Part shown: one piece after another, positions 1-7,878 of the stretch
Position numbering within the stretch: position 1 is the stretch's first letter
How the letters are laid out: each line of letters begins with the position of its first letter
Source of the DNA: JBBRTJ01 sp038244535
GTDB lineage: Bacteria; Actinomycetota; Acidimicrobiia; Acidimicrobiales; Ilumatobacteraceae
Length of the DNA stretch: 64,000 nucleotides
Assembly (NCBI GenBank): GCA_038244535.1
Contig: JBBRTJ010000005.1
Location: forward strand, 1-64,000
Direction of reading: 5' to 3'
The notes under the pieces: model-generated
The model's database searches: none
What the model saw: the letters and a program-made list of their open reading frames with translations, nothing else
What the model was told of the DNA's origin: nothing
Translations under genes and position numbers: made by a program

Positions 1-15
1 GGCTAGGTTCGTGCG

Positions 16-276
16 GTGATCCTTCTTGGCATCCTGCTGTTCGGCATGGTCATCGGTGCGGCTGCGCAGTTCATCCTCCGCCAGACGGGCGGGGGGGTCG
101 ACTGGGGCATGGCGCTCGGGGCGGGCCTCATCGGATCGTTCGTCGGCGGGATGCTGTCCAGCCTCCTGTTCGGTGACGGGCTCGAGCTCAGGCCGAGCGG
201 GATCATCGGCTCGATCATCGGGGCCATCATCGTCACGCTGATCTGGCTGTGGTTCCGCCGCCGCCGCGCCGCCTGA
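16..276 (+). CDS. GlsB/YeaQ/YmgE-family small membrane protein
   Basis: An 86-residue hydrophobic protein of the transglycosylase-associated (GlsB/YeaQ/YmgE) family, whose members are small stress-linked inner-membrane proteins of poorly defined biochemistry. Three glycine-rich membrane segments are visible (about residues 1-20, 28-50 and 60-80), including GAGLIGSFVGG, and the C-terminus is an arginine cluster typical of a cytoplasmic tail. The GTG start lies 6 nt after TAGGTT (4-9), which looks like a -10 element of a leaderless transcript. It ends 3 bp before the convergent selA stop. The family call is fairly secure; the function is not. Confidence 0.85.
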   Translation: MILLGILLFGMVIGAAAQFILRQTGGGVDWGMALGAGLIGSFVGGMLSSLLFGDGLELRPSGIIGSIIGAIIVTLIWLWFRRRRAA

Positions 277-279
277 CCG

Positions 280-1542
280 CTACCCCCTGGGGCTGAGCCC
301 CCGCAGCGCCGCGGCCAGCGCCTCGTCGTCGGAAGGGTCGACCGAACGCAGGTCGCAGATCGTGCGCCCATCGTGCACCCGGGCGATGATGGCCGGGCGA
401 GCCTGACGCAGCGCGGCGCGGTGATCGCCGTCGAAGGTGATCCCCACCGAGGCGATGGTTGCCCCGGGGAGCGAACCGGCGCCAGGGACCGCCTCGGTGT
501 CGATCACCTGGCCCACCCCCAAGCACTCGGCGCGGCGGCGAAGCTCGGGCACCGGGATCGAGGCCATGCGCCAGAACGGCACGGTCGTTGCGGCATCACG
601 GCGCAGGTAGGCCAGTGCCGTGGCCTGGAGGGCCGCCAGCACGAGCCCGCCCGGGCGCAGCGCCCGAGCCAGCGGGTGGGCTGCGCACGCCGCCACCAGG
701 TCGGCTCGCCCGGCGATGATCCCGGCCTGGGGACCGCCGAGCAACTTGTCGCCCGAGAAGGTCACGAGCCCTGCTCCGGCTTCGAGGGTCTGGCGGGCGG
801 CGGGCTCGCCGTTCAGCCATGCCGGCGGCCCACCGGGCAGCCATGGGCAGGCGGCGTCGAGCAGGCCGGAGCCGATGTCGGCGACCACGGGTGGTCCGAG
901 CCCGGCCAGCGCATGGATGCCGACCCCCTCGGTGAAGCCCTCGATCCGGTAGTTCGACGGGTGGACCTTGAGGAGGAGCGCGATGTCCGAGCCGGGGCGG
1001 TCGATGGCTCGGCGGTAGTCGGTGACGCGGGTGCGGTTGGTGGTGCCGACGTCGATCAAGCGGGCGCCGCTCTCCTCCATCACCTCGGGGACGCGGAAGC
1101 CCCCGCCGATCTCGACGCTCTCGCCACGGCTGACGGCGACTCCGCGGTCCCTGGCCAGCGCGGCCAGGACCAGCAGCACCGCGGCGGCGCCGTTGTTGAC
1201 GACCAGGGCGGCCTCGGCGCCGACCAGCCGGGCCAGGAGGCGCCCCGCGTGGAGGCTCCGCGAGCCGCGCTGGCCGGTGGTGAGGTCCAGCTCGAGGTTG
1301 GTGGCCGCCTCGGTCTGGTGGAAGGCCAAGGGGGCGCGACCGAGGTTGGTGTGGAGCAGCACACCGGTGGCGTTGATCACCGGCTGCAGCAGGGCGGTCT
1401 CGAGCTCGGCCGCTCGGGCCGGAGCGCTGTCGGAGTCTCCGGCCGCGATCGCCTCGCGGGCGATGTCGACGAGCAGCGGATGGGGGAGGTCGCTCCCGGC
1501 CGCCAGCGAGCGGGCCAGGCGGTCGACCGACGGCGGACGCAT
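280..1542 (-). CDS. selA: L-seryl-tRNA(Sec) selenium transferase
   Basis: SelA converts seryl-tRNA(Sec) to selenocysteyl-tRNA(Sec) with selenophosphate, using PLP. The 420-residue protein has the fold-type-I core and the motif FSGDKLLGGPQAG near residues 262-274, with K266 as the expected Schiff-base lysine, plus VINATGVLLHTNLGRAPL near residue 55, typical of SelA. I start at ATG 1542 (MRPPSVDRL); upstream in-frame codons give a low-complexity Arg-rich extension without family resemblance. It is slightly short for SelA (about 460). No selB, selD or selC is visible nearby, although selA is often next to selB. A SelA-like paralogue is possible but less likely given the motifs. Confidence 0.88.
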   Translation of the reverse strand: MRPPSVDRLARSLAAGSDLPHPLLVDIAREAIAAGDSDSAPARAAELETALLQPVINATGVLLHTNLGRAPLAFHQTEAATNLELDLTTGQRGSRSLHAGRLLARLVGAEAALVVNNGAAAVLLVLAALARDRGVAVSRGESVEIGGGFRVPEVMEESGARLIDVGTTNRTRVTDYRRAIDRPGSDIALLLKVHPSNYRIEGFTEGVGIHALAGLGPPVVADIGSGLLDAACPWLPGGPPAWLNGEPAARQTLEAGAGLVTFSGDKLLGGPQAGIIAGRADLVAACAAHPLARALRPGGLVLAALQATALAYLRRDAATTVPFWRMASIPVPELRRRAECLGVGQVIDTEAVPGAGSLPGATIASVGITFDGDHRAALRQARPAIIARVHDGRTICDLRSVDPSDDEALAAALRGLSPRG

Positions 1543-1658
1543 CACGGCCGAGTCTCTCACCACCGTCTTCCACCACCCACGTTGGGTCGATCTCCGTCGC
1601 CTCGCGTGGCCGATCGGCCCGACGTCGAGTCGCACGCGCCCCTGTAGCCTCGCCCCCG

Positions 1659-2156
1659 GTGGTCTGGCTCGTTCTGTTCTTCATCGTCGCTCCCCTGGTC
1701 GAGCTCTACGTGTTCATCCAGGTGAGCAACTCGATCGGCTTCCTGAACGCCGTCGGCCTGGCGGTGCTCTCGGCTGTGTTCGGCGTGTGGCTCGTGAAGC
1801 GCGTCGGGCTGGGTCTGCTGCGGCGGGGCCGTGAGCAGCTGCTGGGGACCGAGCCGCCCGAGGCCGCCGTCGTCGACGGCTTCCTGCTCGTGCTGGCCGG
1901 TGTCCTGTTCGTGCTGCCCGGCTTCGTGTCCGATGTGGTCGCCCTGCTGCTCGTGATCCCCCCGACTCGGGTCGTGGTCCGCAGGCTCGTGCTCAGCGGC
2001 TTCGCCCGGCGCCGGCGGATGGTCATCGTCAGCTACGACCGGCCCCCCGCGGCCGGTCCTCCGGCGTGCGGACCGATCGTGGATGCCTCCGCCAGCGAAG
2101 ATCGCCCCGCCGGGCATCCGCCCATCGAGCTGCCACCGGCCGGTCCTACCCCGTGA
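1659..2156 (+). CDS. fxsA: FxsA-family membrane protein
   Basis: A 165-residue inner-membrane protein of the FxsA family, named for suppression of F-exclusion of phage T7 in E. coli; its physiological role is unclear. Hydrophobic segments lie at about residues 2-22, 27-47 and 68-100. The polar C-terminal 50 residues are proline-rich and probably cytoplasmic. The GTG start sits 8 nt after TAGCCT (1645-1650), a leaderless-type promoter, and is divergent from selA. The stop overlaps the GTG of the following NUDIX gene (GTGA), implying translational coupling. Confidence 0.85.
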   Translation: MVWLVLFFIVAPLVELYVFIQVSNSIGFLNAVGLAVLSAVFGVWLVKRVGLGLLRRGREQLLGTEPPEAAVVDGFLLVLAGVLFVLPGFVSDVVALLLVIPPTRVVVRRLVLSGFARRRRMVIVSYDRPPAAGPPACGPIVDASASEDRPAGHPPIELPPAGPTP

Positions 2157-3001
2157 GCGCCTCGATCAGCGGCTCCGCCGTTCCCGAGGGCTTCGACCCC
2201 CACGCGGTCCCCGTGCGCAACGCCGCCACCGTCATGCTCGTGCGCGACGGACTCGACGGCCTCGAGGTGTTCATGATGCGCAGGACCCTCAAGGCGGTCT
2301 TCGTCGGCGGCTTCTACGTGTTCCCCGGTGGAGCGGTGGACAGCAGCGACAGCGGCCCCGAGGTCGATGCCATCAGTCCCCACCTCGACGACGCCGAGGC
2401 CAGTGCCGCGCTCGGCATCGACGCCGGTGGACTTGCCTACTGGGTGGCGGCCATCCGCGAGTGCTTCGAGGAAGCTGGCGTGCTCCTGGCCGCCCACCAC
2501 AGCGGTGAGGTCGTGCGCTTCGACGAGCCGGCGGTAGCCGAGCGCTTCACCGTGGCCCGTCATGGCGTGCACGACGGCTCCGTGCGCCTGGTCGACCTCT
2601 GTGCCACCGAGGGCCTCTACCTCGTCACCGGCGACATCCAGTACGTGAGCCACTGGATCACGCCGGTCGGCGAGCCCCGCCGCTTCGACACCCGCTTCTT
2701 CGTCGCCCGCGCCCCCGACGCCCAAGAACCGCTGCACGACGACGGCGAGACGATCGCCAGCTTGTGGGTCAACCCGGCCGATGCGCTCACCCGGGCCGAC
2801 GCCGGAGAGCTGGCGATGATCGTTCCCACCCGGCGCAACCTCGAGTTCCTGTTGCCCCACGCCACTGCGGCCGAGGTGCTGGCGGCGGCGTCACGGGTGG
2901 GTCGGCCACCGGCCATACAGCCCCGGATCATCACCGAGGCCGACGGCTCGATCCGCGTGCTGCTTCCCGGCCAACCCGGTTACGACACCGCCCCGCACTG
3001 A
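2153..3001 (+). CDS. NUDIX hydrolase with split Nudix box (NUDT19-like)
   Basis: A 282-residue NUDIX-superfamily protein, predicted to hydrolyse a nucleoside-diphosphate-linked substrate such as an acyl-CoA or nucleotide sugar. The GGFYVFPGGAVD segment (near residue 52) supplies the first half of the Nudix box. The catalytic helix RECFEEAGVLL appears only after an insertion of about 45 residues, as in the NUDT19/CoA-hydrolase-like branch. The GTG at 2153 overlaps the fxsA stop (GTGA). An upstream in-frame extension is possible but overlaps fxsA by about 90 bp and looks like out-of-frame fxsA sequence. Substrate is unknown. Confidence 0.85.
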   Translation: MSASISGSAVPEGFDPHAVPVRNAATVMLVRDGLDGLEVFMMRRTLKAVFVGGFYVFPGGAVDSSDSGPEVDAISPHLDDAEASAALGIDAGGLAYWVAAIRECFEEAGVLLAAHHSGEVVRFDEPAVAERFTVARHGVHDGSVRLVDLCATEGLYLVTGDIQYVSHWITPVGEPRRFDTRFFVARAPDAQEPLHDDGETIASLWVNPADALTRADAGELAMIVPTRRNLEFLLPHATAAEVLAAASRVGRPPAIQPRIITEADGSIRVLLPGQPGYDTAPH

Positions 3002-3029
3002 CGGCTGGCAAGAGCGCAGCGGTGCCGCA

Positions 3030-3048
3030 GACCGCCGATCGGGCGGTC
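3030..3048. terminator. Hairpin between convergent NUDIX and mrp genes
   Basis: GACCGCC (3030-3036) and GGCGGTC (3042-3048) form a perfect 7-bp stem with a 5-nt loop between two convergent genes, touching the mrp stop codon. There is no U-tract, which is common in high-GC actinobacteria. It could serve both strands. Confidence 0.45.
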
Positions 3049-4231
3049 AGGCGGGCTTGGGTCCGAGGGCGAGCTCGACCGCTTCGAGCACGCGGGCACT
3101 GCAGCCGGCCATCTGCACGGGCGGCACGGTCTCGGTGACGATCCGATGGGCGATCGCCCGGAACGCGTCGGCGGCGAGACCGGTGCCGTGAAGCGCGACG
3201 GGCTGGCCGGTGTCGCCTCCGGCCGCCACGGCCGGCTCGATCGGCACCTGACCGAGCAGCGGGGCGCCCACCTCGTCGGCCAGCTTCTGGCCGCCCCCGG
3301 TGCCGAACAGCGCGTACGACTGCCCGTGGTCACAGGTGAACGAGCTCATGTTCTCGATGACCCCGGCCACGCGCAAGAACGATCGCCGGGCCATGTCGGC
3401 GGCGCGGATGGCCACCTTCTGGGCGCTCACGCCTGGCGTGGTCACGATGATCAGGTCGGTGCGCGGCAGCATGCGGGCCAGGCCCATCTGCACGTCGCCA
3501 GTGCCTGGCGGCATGTCGATCAGCAGGTAGTCCATCGGGCCCCACTGCACGTCACGCAGGAACTGCTCGACGGCCTTCGTGAGCATCAACCCTCGCCACA
3601 TCAGTGCGGTGCCCTCGTCCTCGACGAGGTTGCCAGTCGACACCACCTTGAGCAGTCCTCGACCGACCCGGAGCTCGTTGGGTTGGATCAGCGCCCGACC
3701 GTCAGGGCCCTTCTCGGCCGCGAGGCGATCGCTCACCCCCAGCATGCGGGGGATCGAGAACCCCCAGATGTCGGCGTCGAGCACGCCCACGGTGTGCCCG
3801 AGCGCGGCGATCGACACGGCCAGGTTGACCGTCACCGAGCTCTTGCCGACGCCCCCCTTGCCTGAGGCGATGGCCAGCACACGCGTGGTGGCGGGGATCT
3901 CGGTGTCCGGTGCCGACTCGCGGGCGTTCCACCGAGCCTTGAGCATCACCTCGCTGCGCTCGTCGCTCGTCATCTCGCCCCACTCGATCTTCACCGTGGC
4001 CACGCCGGGGTGGGAGGCGACCCGCGTCTCGACGTCTCGCTTGATCTGCGCCCGTAGGGGGCAGCCGGCGATCGTGAGCTTGACGGTGAGGTGGACGACG
4101 CCGTCGGCGGTGACGGCGACCGAGGGCACCATGCCGAGGTCGACGACGTTGCCACCGAGCTCGGGATCCATCACCCCGCGCAGCAGTCCGGTGACCTCTT
4201 CGACCGTCGGGACCGCAAACGTAGTGCTCAC
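3047..4231 (-). CDS. mrp: Mrp/NBP35 (ApbC) Fe-S cluster carrier ATPase
   Basis: A 394-residue P-loop scaffold/carrier ATPase that binds and transfers [4Fe-4S] clusters to apoproteins. The N-terminal MIP18/DUF59 domain (about residues 8-80, with MDPELGGNVVDLG) is followed by the deviant Walker A GKGGVGKSS from residue 124. Oddity: the usual C-terminal CxxC after ENMS is reduced to a single Cys in SFTCDHGQ; actinobacterial members often lack the full pair. The GTG start at 4231 is chosen because it begins the conserved domain and lies 7 nt after TAGAAC on the minus strand. It is divergent, by 40 bp, from a SufR-like regulator. Confidence 0.93.
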   Translation of the reverse strand: MSTTFAVPTVEEVTGLLRGVMDPELGGNVVDLGMVPSVAVTADGVVHLTVKLTIAGCPLRAQIKRDVETRVASHPGVATVKIEWGEMTSDERSEVMLKARWNARESAPDTEIPATTRVLAIASGKGGVGKSSVTVNLAVSIAALGHTVGVLDADIWGFSIPRMLGVSDRLAAEKGPDGRALIQPNELRVGRGLLKVVSTGNLVEDEGTALMWRGLMLTKAVEQFLRDVQWGPMDYLLIDMPPGTGDVQMGLARMLPRTDLIIVTTPGVSAQKVAIRAADMARRSFLRVAGVIENMSSFTCDHGQSYALFGTGGGQKLADEVGAPLLGQVPIEPAVAAGGDTGQPVALHGTGLAADAFRAIAHRIVTETVPPVQMAGCSARVLEAVELALGPKPA

Positions 4232-4271
4232 CCCCGTAGTTCTACCGGGGAAGCCCGTGTAATCTCCACCA
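4232..4271. promoter_or_regulatory. Divergent leaderless promoters for mrp and the SufR-like gene
   Basis: The 40-bp gap holds TAATCT (4260-4265), 6 nt before the plus-strand ATG, and, on the minus strand, TAGAAC (4244-4239), 7 nt before the mrp GTG. The two transcripts would overlap or abut. It also contains the inverted repeat CCCCG...CGGGG (4232-4236/4246-4250), a possible operator for the neighbouring Fe-S regulator. Confidence 0.5.
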
Positions 4272-4964
4272 ATGGCGTCGGCTGTGGTTCCCCGCCTCGA
4301 CGTGCTGAAGGCCCTCGGCGACGACACCAGGTACGCGATCTACGGCCAGCTCGTCCGCTCGCGCCGGCCGCTCGCCACGGCCGAGGTGGCCGAGCGTCTC
4401 GGCCTCCACCCCAACACGGTCCGTCCCCACCTCGAGCGGATGCGCGAGGTCGGGTTGCTCGACGTTCAGGTCGACACCCGCCCCGGCGTCGGTCGCCCGC
4501 AGCACCTCTACGGCCTCGCTCCCGAGGCCCCGTCGCTCGCGTTGGTGTCGTCGTCGGTCCCGCTCGTGGCCCGGATGCTGGCTCGTCTCGCCACGGCGGC
4601 CGGAGCCTCGGGCGACGATGCCGTCGGCGTCGGCCGGGTCCAGGGCCAGGCAGACGCCACTGCGTTTGCCGACAGCGCGTCCTGCCTCGAGGCGCTCGTC
4701 GCCGAGCTCGACGAGCTCGGGTTCGACCCCACGGTGTCCGCACCGGACGACGACGACGGCGCCGCTGACGACGACGGCGCGGCCGTGATCGCCTTTGCCC
4801 ATTGCCCGTTCGGCGAGCTGGCCGAGGCCCACCCCGAGCTCGTTTGCTCGCTCCACAGGGGCATCGTCGAGGGCTTCGTCGAAGCCCTGGGCGGTGGCGA
4901 GGTCGACGACTTCCATCCCCTCGCCCACCGTCGACCTTGTCAAGTCACACTCATCAGTCGCTAG
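4272..4964 (+). CDS. SufR-like winged-helix regulator with C-terminal cysteines
   Basis: A 230-residue DNA-binding protein. The N-terminal winged helix (about residues 8-80; VAERLGLHPNTVRPHLERM is the recognition region) is of ArsR/DeoR type. The C-terminal third carries HCPF...ELVCSLH...RRPCQV, giving C178-X13-C192-X30-C223, the cysteine arrangement seen in SufR-type regulators that bind an Fe-S cluster and repress Fe-S assembly genes. Residues 148-160 are an unusual Asp-rich linker. Its neighbours, a divergent mrp and a downstream ErpA-type carrier, fit Fe-S control. The fold is sure; the SufR-type cluster binding is inferred from the Cys pattern and context. TAATCT 6 nt upstream implies a leaderless mRNA. 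Confidence 0.82.
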   Translation: MASAVVPRLDVLKALGDDTRYAIYGQLVRSRRPLATAEVAERLGLHPNTVRPHLERMREVGLLDVQVDTRPGVGRPQHLYGLAPEAPSLALVSSSVPLVARMLARLATAAGASGDDAVGVGRVQGQADATAFADSASCLEALVAELDELGFDPTVSAPDDDDGAADDDGAAVIAFAHCPFGELAEAHPELVCSLHRGIVEGFVEALGGGEVDDFHPLAHRRPCQVTLISR

Positions 4965-5005
4965 CCTTCCCCACCAGGTCCCGTACGCCGTAGGAGGAAC
5001 CGATC

Positions 5006-5326
5006 GTGATCACGCTCACCGATGCTGCTGCTGTGAAGGTCAAGGAACTGCTCGAGGCCGAGGGCGAGCCGTCGTTGGCACTGCGCGTCGCCGTGCGCCC
5101 CGGTGGCTGCTCGGGTTTCGCCTACGAGATGTTCTTTGACTCCGACGTGGCCGCCGACGACCAACTGGTCACCTACGGCGATGTGAAGGTGCTGGTCGAC
5201 CAGTCGAGCGCGCAGCTGCTCACGGGCGCCACCCTCGACTACAAGGACGGCCTGCAGCAGGCCGGGTTCAGCATCAACAACCCCAACGCCACGCGTTCGT
5301 GCGGGTGCGGTCAGTCGTTCAGCTGA
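5006..5326 (+). CDS. erpA: ErpA/HesB/IscA-family iron-sulfur insertion protein
   Basis: A 106-residue A-type Fe-S carrier that accepts clusters and hands them to target enzymes. The three signature cysteines are present: C35 in GGCSGF, and C99 and C101 in SCGCGQSF. Length is normal. The GTG start is fixed by a strong Shine-Dalgarno, TAGGAGGAA (4991-4999). It lies 41 bp after the SufR-like gene, which has TAGCCT in between (4963-4968), so it may be transcribed separately. The symbol erpA is used for the family; IscA/SufA paralogy cannot be resolved from sequence alone. Confidence 0.92.
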   Translation: MITLTDAAAVKVKELLEAEGEPSLALRVAVRPGGCSGFAYEMFFDSDVAADDQLVTYGDVKVLVDQSSAQLLTGATLDYKDGLQQAGFSINNPNATRSCGCGQSFS

Positions 5327-5338
5327 ACCCCTGCCGGG

Positions 5339-6202
5339 CTACTTGCCGGTCAGCCGGCTCAGGGCCGCTGACAGCTCATCGGCATCGAACACGCCGTCGA
5401 AGCGCTCGGTGATCGTCCCCTTGGCGTCGGCCAGGTACAGGCACGGCTCGAACGTGAGCCGGTAGTCGTCCACCGCTTGCGTCGAGGTGGTGATGGTCGA
5501 GTCCGTGTACACCTCGGCGTGCACGATCGTGAGCCCATCGCCGAATCGGGCGGACTGGCTCATCATCACGTCGACGACCGGCCCGCAGACTGCGGTCTTG
5601 CAGAACGCCGGCGTCGCGATCATGAGTGCAGTGGGCTTGCCGATCTTCAGGGCGTCGGCCAGCGACACCGCGTGGAACGGGCACGCCGGGTCGCGAGTGC
5701 AGATCGGGGTGACGCCGCGAGGGTCCGCGGCGGTCGGGGTGACGGTGGGGATCATGGGGTCGCCTGGCTTGGGGATGATCACCTCGCTGGCCGCGACGAC
5801 CTGGAACGTCACCTGGCCCGTGCCGCCCTTGAGTGGCGTCGCTGCGGTGTAGATCCCCATCGGCAGGGTCGTGAGGATGGGCCAGTAGGGACGCGGGATG
5901 CCCTGGCTGTGGCGCTTCGCCACGAAGGAAGCCACCTGCTTGCCGCTGGCGTCCACCACGGTCATGGGCAGCTCGGCAGGTCCGTCGCTCAGCAGCACGC
6001 CATCGGCGTCGGCGATGGCCACCGGGATGCGTTGCTGGCCCGGGGCCAGGATCGGCGACGGCGACAGGAGGCTGGCGAGCGCTTGGCCCGACACGCCGTT
6101 GCCGCTGGTGGAGTTGCTCTTCGCGCTGCTGCCACACGCCGCCAGCACGACGCCGGCCGAAGCCGCCAGGAAGGTTCGCCGGGACCACTCGGGGGCGTTC
6201 AT
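5339..6202 (-). CDS. Tat-exported lipoprotein with thioredoxin-like CX4C domain
   Basis: A 287-residue secreted protein. The N-terminus has twin arginines (SRRTFL, residues 7-12), a hydrophobic stretch and the lipobox LAAC with C23, so it should be Tat-exported and lipid-anchored. Residues 24-50 are a Ser/Gly linker. An Ig-like middle is followed by a C-terminal thioredoxin-fold region with FCKTAVC (C201/C206) and a second pair, CTRDPAC (C168/C174). It resembles bacterial proteins in which a CX4C redox site sits in an SCO/thioredoxin-like fold. It could handle thiol-disulfide exchange or a metal outside the membrane; the target is unknown. Its start is 28 bp from the divergent molybdo-hydroxylase fusion. 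Confidence 0.75.
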   Translation of the reverse strand: MNAPEWSRRTFLAASAGVVLAACGSSAKSNSTSGNGVSGQALASLLSPSPILAPGQQRIPVAIADADGVLLSDGPAELPMTVVDASGKQVASFVAKRHSQGIPRPYWPILTTLPMGIYTAATPLKGGTGQVTFQVVAASEVIIPKPGDPMIPTVTPTAADPRGVTPICTRDPACPFHAVSLADALKIGKPTALMIATPAFCKTAVCGPVVDVMMSQSARFGDGLTIVHAEVYTDSTITTSTQAVDDYRLTFEPCLYLADAKGTITERFDGVFDADELSAALSRLTGK

Positions 6203-6230
6203 CACGACTGGGCAACCTACTGTCGTCATC
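6203..6230. promoter_or_regulatory. Overlapping divergent promoters
   Basis: On the plus strand, TACTGT (6218-6223) stands 7 nt before the GTG at 6231. On the minus strand, TAGGTT (6219-6214) stands 11 nt before the lipoprotein ATG, or 8 nt before an in-frame GTG adjacent to it. The two -10 elements physically overlap, so the genes may be transcribed mutually exclusively. Confidence 0.45.
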
Positions 6231-7793
6231 GTGAGCGGCCCCGTCACCTTCAGCGTCGACGGCCGCCAGGTGACCGCGCGCGACGCCGAAGCCTCCCTGC
6301 TCGACGTGCTGCGCGACGAGGTGCGGGTGGGTTCCGCCAAGGATGGGTGCAGCCCCCAGGGCCAGTGCGGCTGCTGCACGGTGCTGATCGATGGGCAGCC
6401 TCGGGTGGCTTGCGTGACGCCGGTTCGCCGGGTGATGGGCCGGTCGGTCACGACGTTCGACGGGCTCGATCCGGCGGTGCTCGACCAGTGGTCCTCGGCC
6501 CTCGTGGCCACCGGAGGCAGCCAGTGCGGTTTCTGCACGCCCGGCATCGTGGTGCGCCTCGAAGCGCTCCGGGGCAAGGCCGGCGGTGCCCTCCTCGCCC
6601 GGCCTGCGGTCGACCAGGCACTCCTTGCTCACCTCTGTCGGTGCACCGGCTGGCAGACGATCGTCGAGGCGGCGGCGACGGTGACCAGCCGGCTGTCCAC
6701 GGCGACCGACCTGCCAGCCGCCGAAGGCCGCGACCTTGCCGCTGCGGCGGAGCGGGCCACGATCGAGGGGGGATCGCCGCAGCGCGTCGGCGGCGAGATC
6801 GCGCGGGGGCGAGGGGGGTTCGCCGCCGACGGAGCACCCGCCGACGCGCTGGTGGCGATGCTGGGCCATGACGGCGGGTGGGTGGTGGGCGAGACGGTCG
6901 CCGAGGTGCGCCGGCTCGCGAGCCCGGTGCAGGGCCGCCGTTCCACGATCGCGCTCGGCTGGCCGATCGAGTTGCCCGACGGTGCCTGGGCACGCACGTT
7001 GCGCACCACCTGGGTCGAGCCCGCCTACCTCGAGCCCGATGCCTCGTGGTGCGCGCCGGGAGGTCAGCCTGCGCTCGTGCTCGCCAACGGTGGGGCGTTC
7101 GGGGGCAAGCAGCACAGCATCGTGGGGGCGGTGGCCCGCCGGTTGGCCGACGAGCACGGCCGGCCCGTGCGCGTGCTGCTCACTCGCGAGGACACCGTTC
7201 GCACAGGCCCGAAGCGCCCGCCACTCGCGGCCGGAGTCGACGCCGACGGCCGCGGCGTCGTGCGCATCGCTCGCACCGCCGGGATCACCGAGGCGATCGC
7301 CGCCGTCGCACCCGGGCTCGTGGTCGTCGAGGTCGACGGGCCTGGCCCGCCAACCTCGGCTGGCGTGCGCGGCGCGGGATGGGTCGAGGCCGCGGTGCTG
7401 CTGGCCTCGCTCGAGGCGACCGACCTCGTGCGCTCGCCCGCCGGGGCCGTCGCCGAGGCCGAGGTGACCGACGGGCGCGTCGACGTTCGGGTCCGCTGTG
7501 GTGCGCCCCTCGACGAGGTCGTGCTCCGCTCGTACTGCATCGGAGCCGCCCACCAAGCGCTGGGCTGGGTGCGCTCCGAGGCCGTCGCGGTCGACGGCGA
7601 TGGTGAGCCGCTCGATCTGACCATCCGGTCGTTCGGCGTGCTGCGGGCCGTCGACATGCCGACCATCAACGTCGAGGTCGTGCCCGCCGACAGCCCTGCG
7701 GTCAACGGCAGCGACGCGGTGTTCGCCGCCGTGGCTGCGGCCGCCTGGCGCCACCGCGGTCATCCCGACCGCTGGCCCACCGACCGTCGTTGA
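6231..7793 (+). CDS. Compact xanthine-dehydrogenase-like fusion: [2Fe-2S] domain + shortened Mo-binding region
   Basis: A 520-residue fusion. Residues 1-155 match the small [2Fe-2S]2 subunit of molybdenum hydroxylases: C40, C46, C49, C61 for the plant-type cluster and C99, C102 (CGFCTPG), C136, C138 (CRCTG) for the helical cluster. Residues 180-520 resemble pieces of the large molybdopterin subunit, with EPAYLEP and GGAFGGK (287-293), but this part is less than half the usual 750-1000 residues. The FAD domain is absent. At the C-terminus, where the family has a catalytic Glu (GxGE), the sequence reads AVNGSDAVFA. GTG 6231 lies 7 nt after TACTGT. Activity is doubtful; it may be an accessory or degenerate hydroxylase. 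Confidence 0.8.
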   Translation: MSGPVTFSVDGRQVTARDAEASLLDVLRDEVRVGSAKDGCSPQGQCGCCTVLIDGQPRVACVTPVRRVMGRSVTTFDGLDPAVLDQWSSALVATGGSQCGFCTPGIVVRLEALRGKAGGALLARPAVDQALLAHLCRCTGWQTIVEAAATVTSRLSTATDLPAAEGRDLAAAAERATIEGGSPQRVGGEIARGRGGFAADGAPADALVAMLGHDGGWVVGETVAEVRRLASPVQGRRSTIALGWPIELPDGAWARTLRTTWVEPAYLEPDASWCAPGGQPALVLANGGAFGGKQHSIVGAVARRLADEHGRPVRVLLTREDTVRTGPKRPPLAAGVDADGRGVVRIARTAGITEAIAAVAPGLVVVEVDGPGPPTSAGVRGAGWVEAAVLLASLEATDLVRSPAGAVAEAEVTDGRVDVRVRCGAPLDEVVLRSYCIGAAHQALGWVRSEAVAVDGDGEPLDLTIRSFGVLRAVDMPTINVEVVPADSPAVNGSDAVFAAVAAAAWRHRGHPDRWPTDRR

Positions 7794-7878
7794 CGAGCAC
7801 CCGTCGCGCCATCGTGTTTTGGGGGAGGATGGACAGGCGCGGCGATCGTCGCCGCCCTCGCTTCTCGGAGGTCGTTCC

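Noticed and set aside
2066..2152. Longer N-terminus for the NUDIX protein
   Set aside because: The extension is Arg-rich, overlaps fxsA in another frame by about 90 bp, and a GTGA junction gives a better start at 2153.
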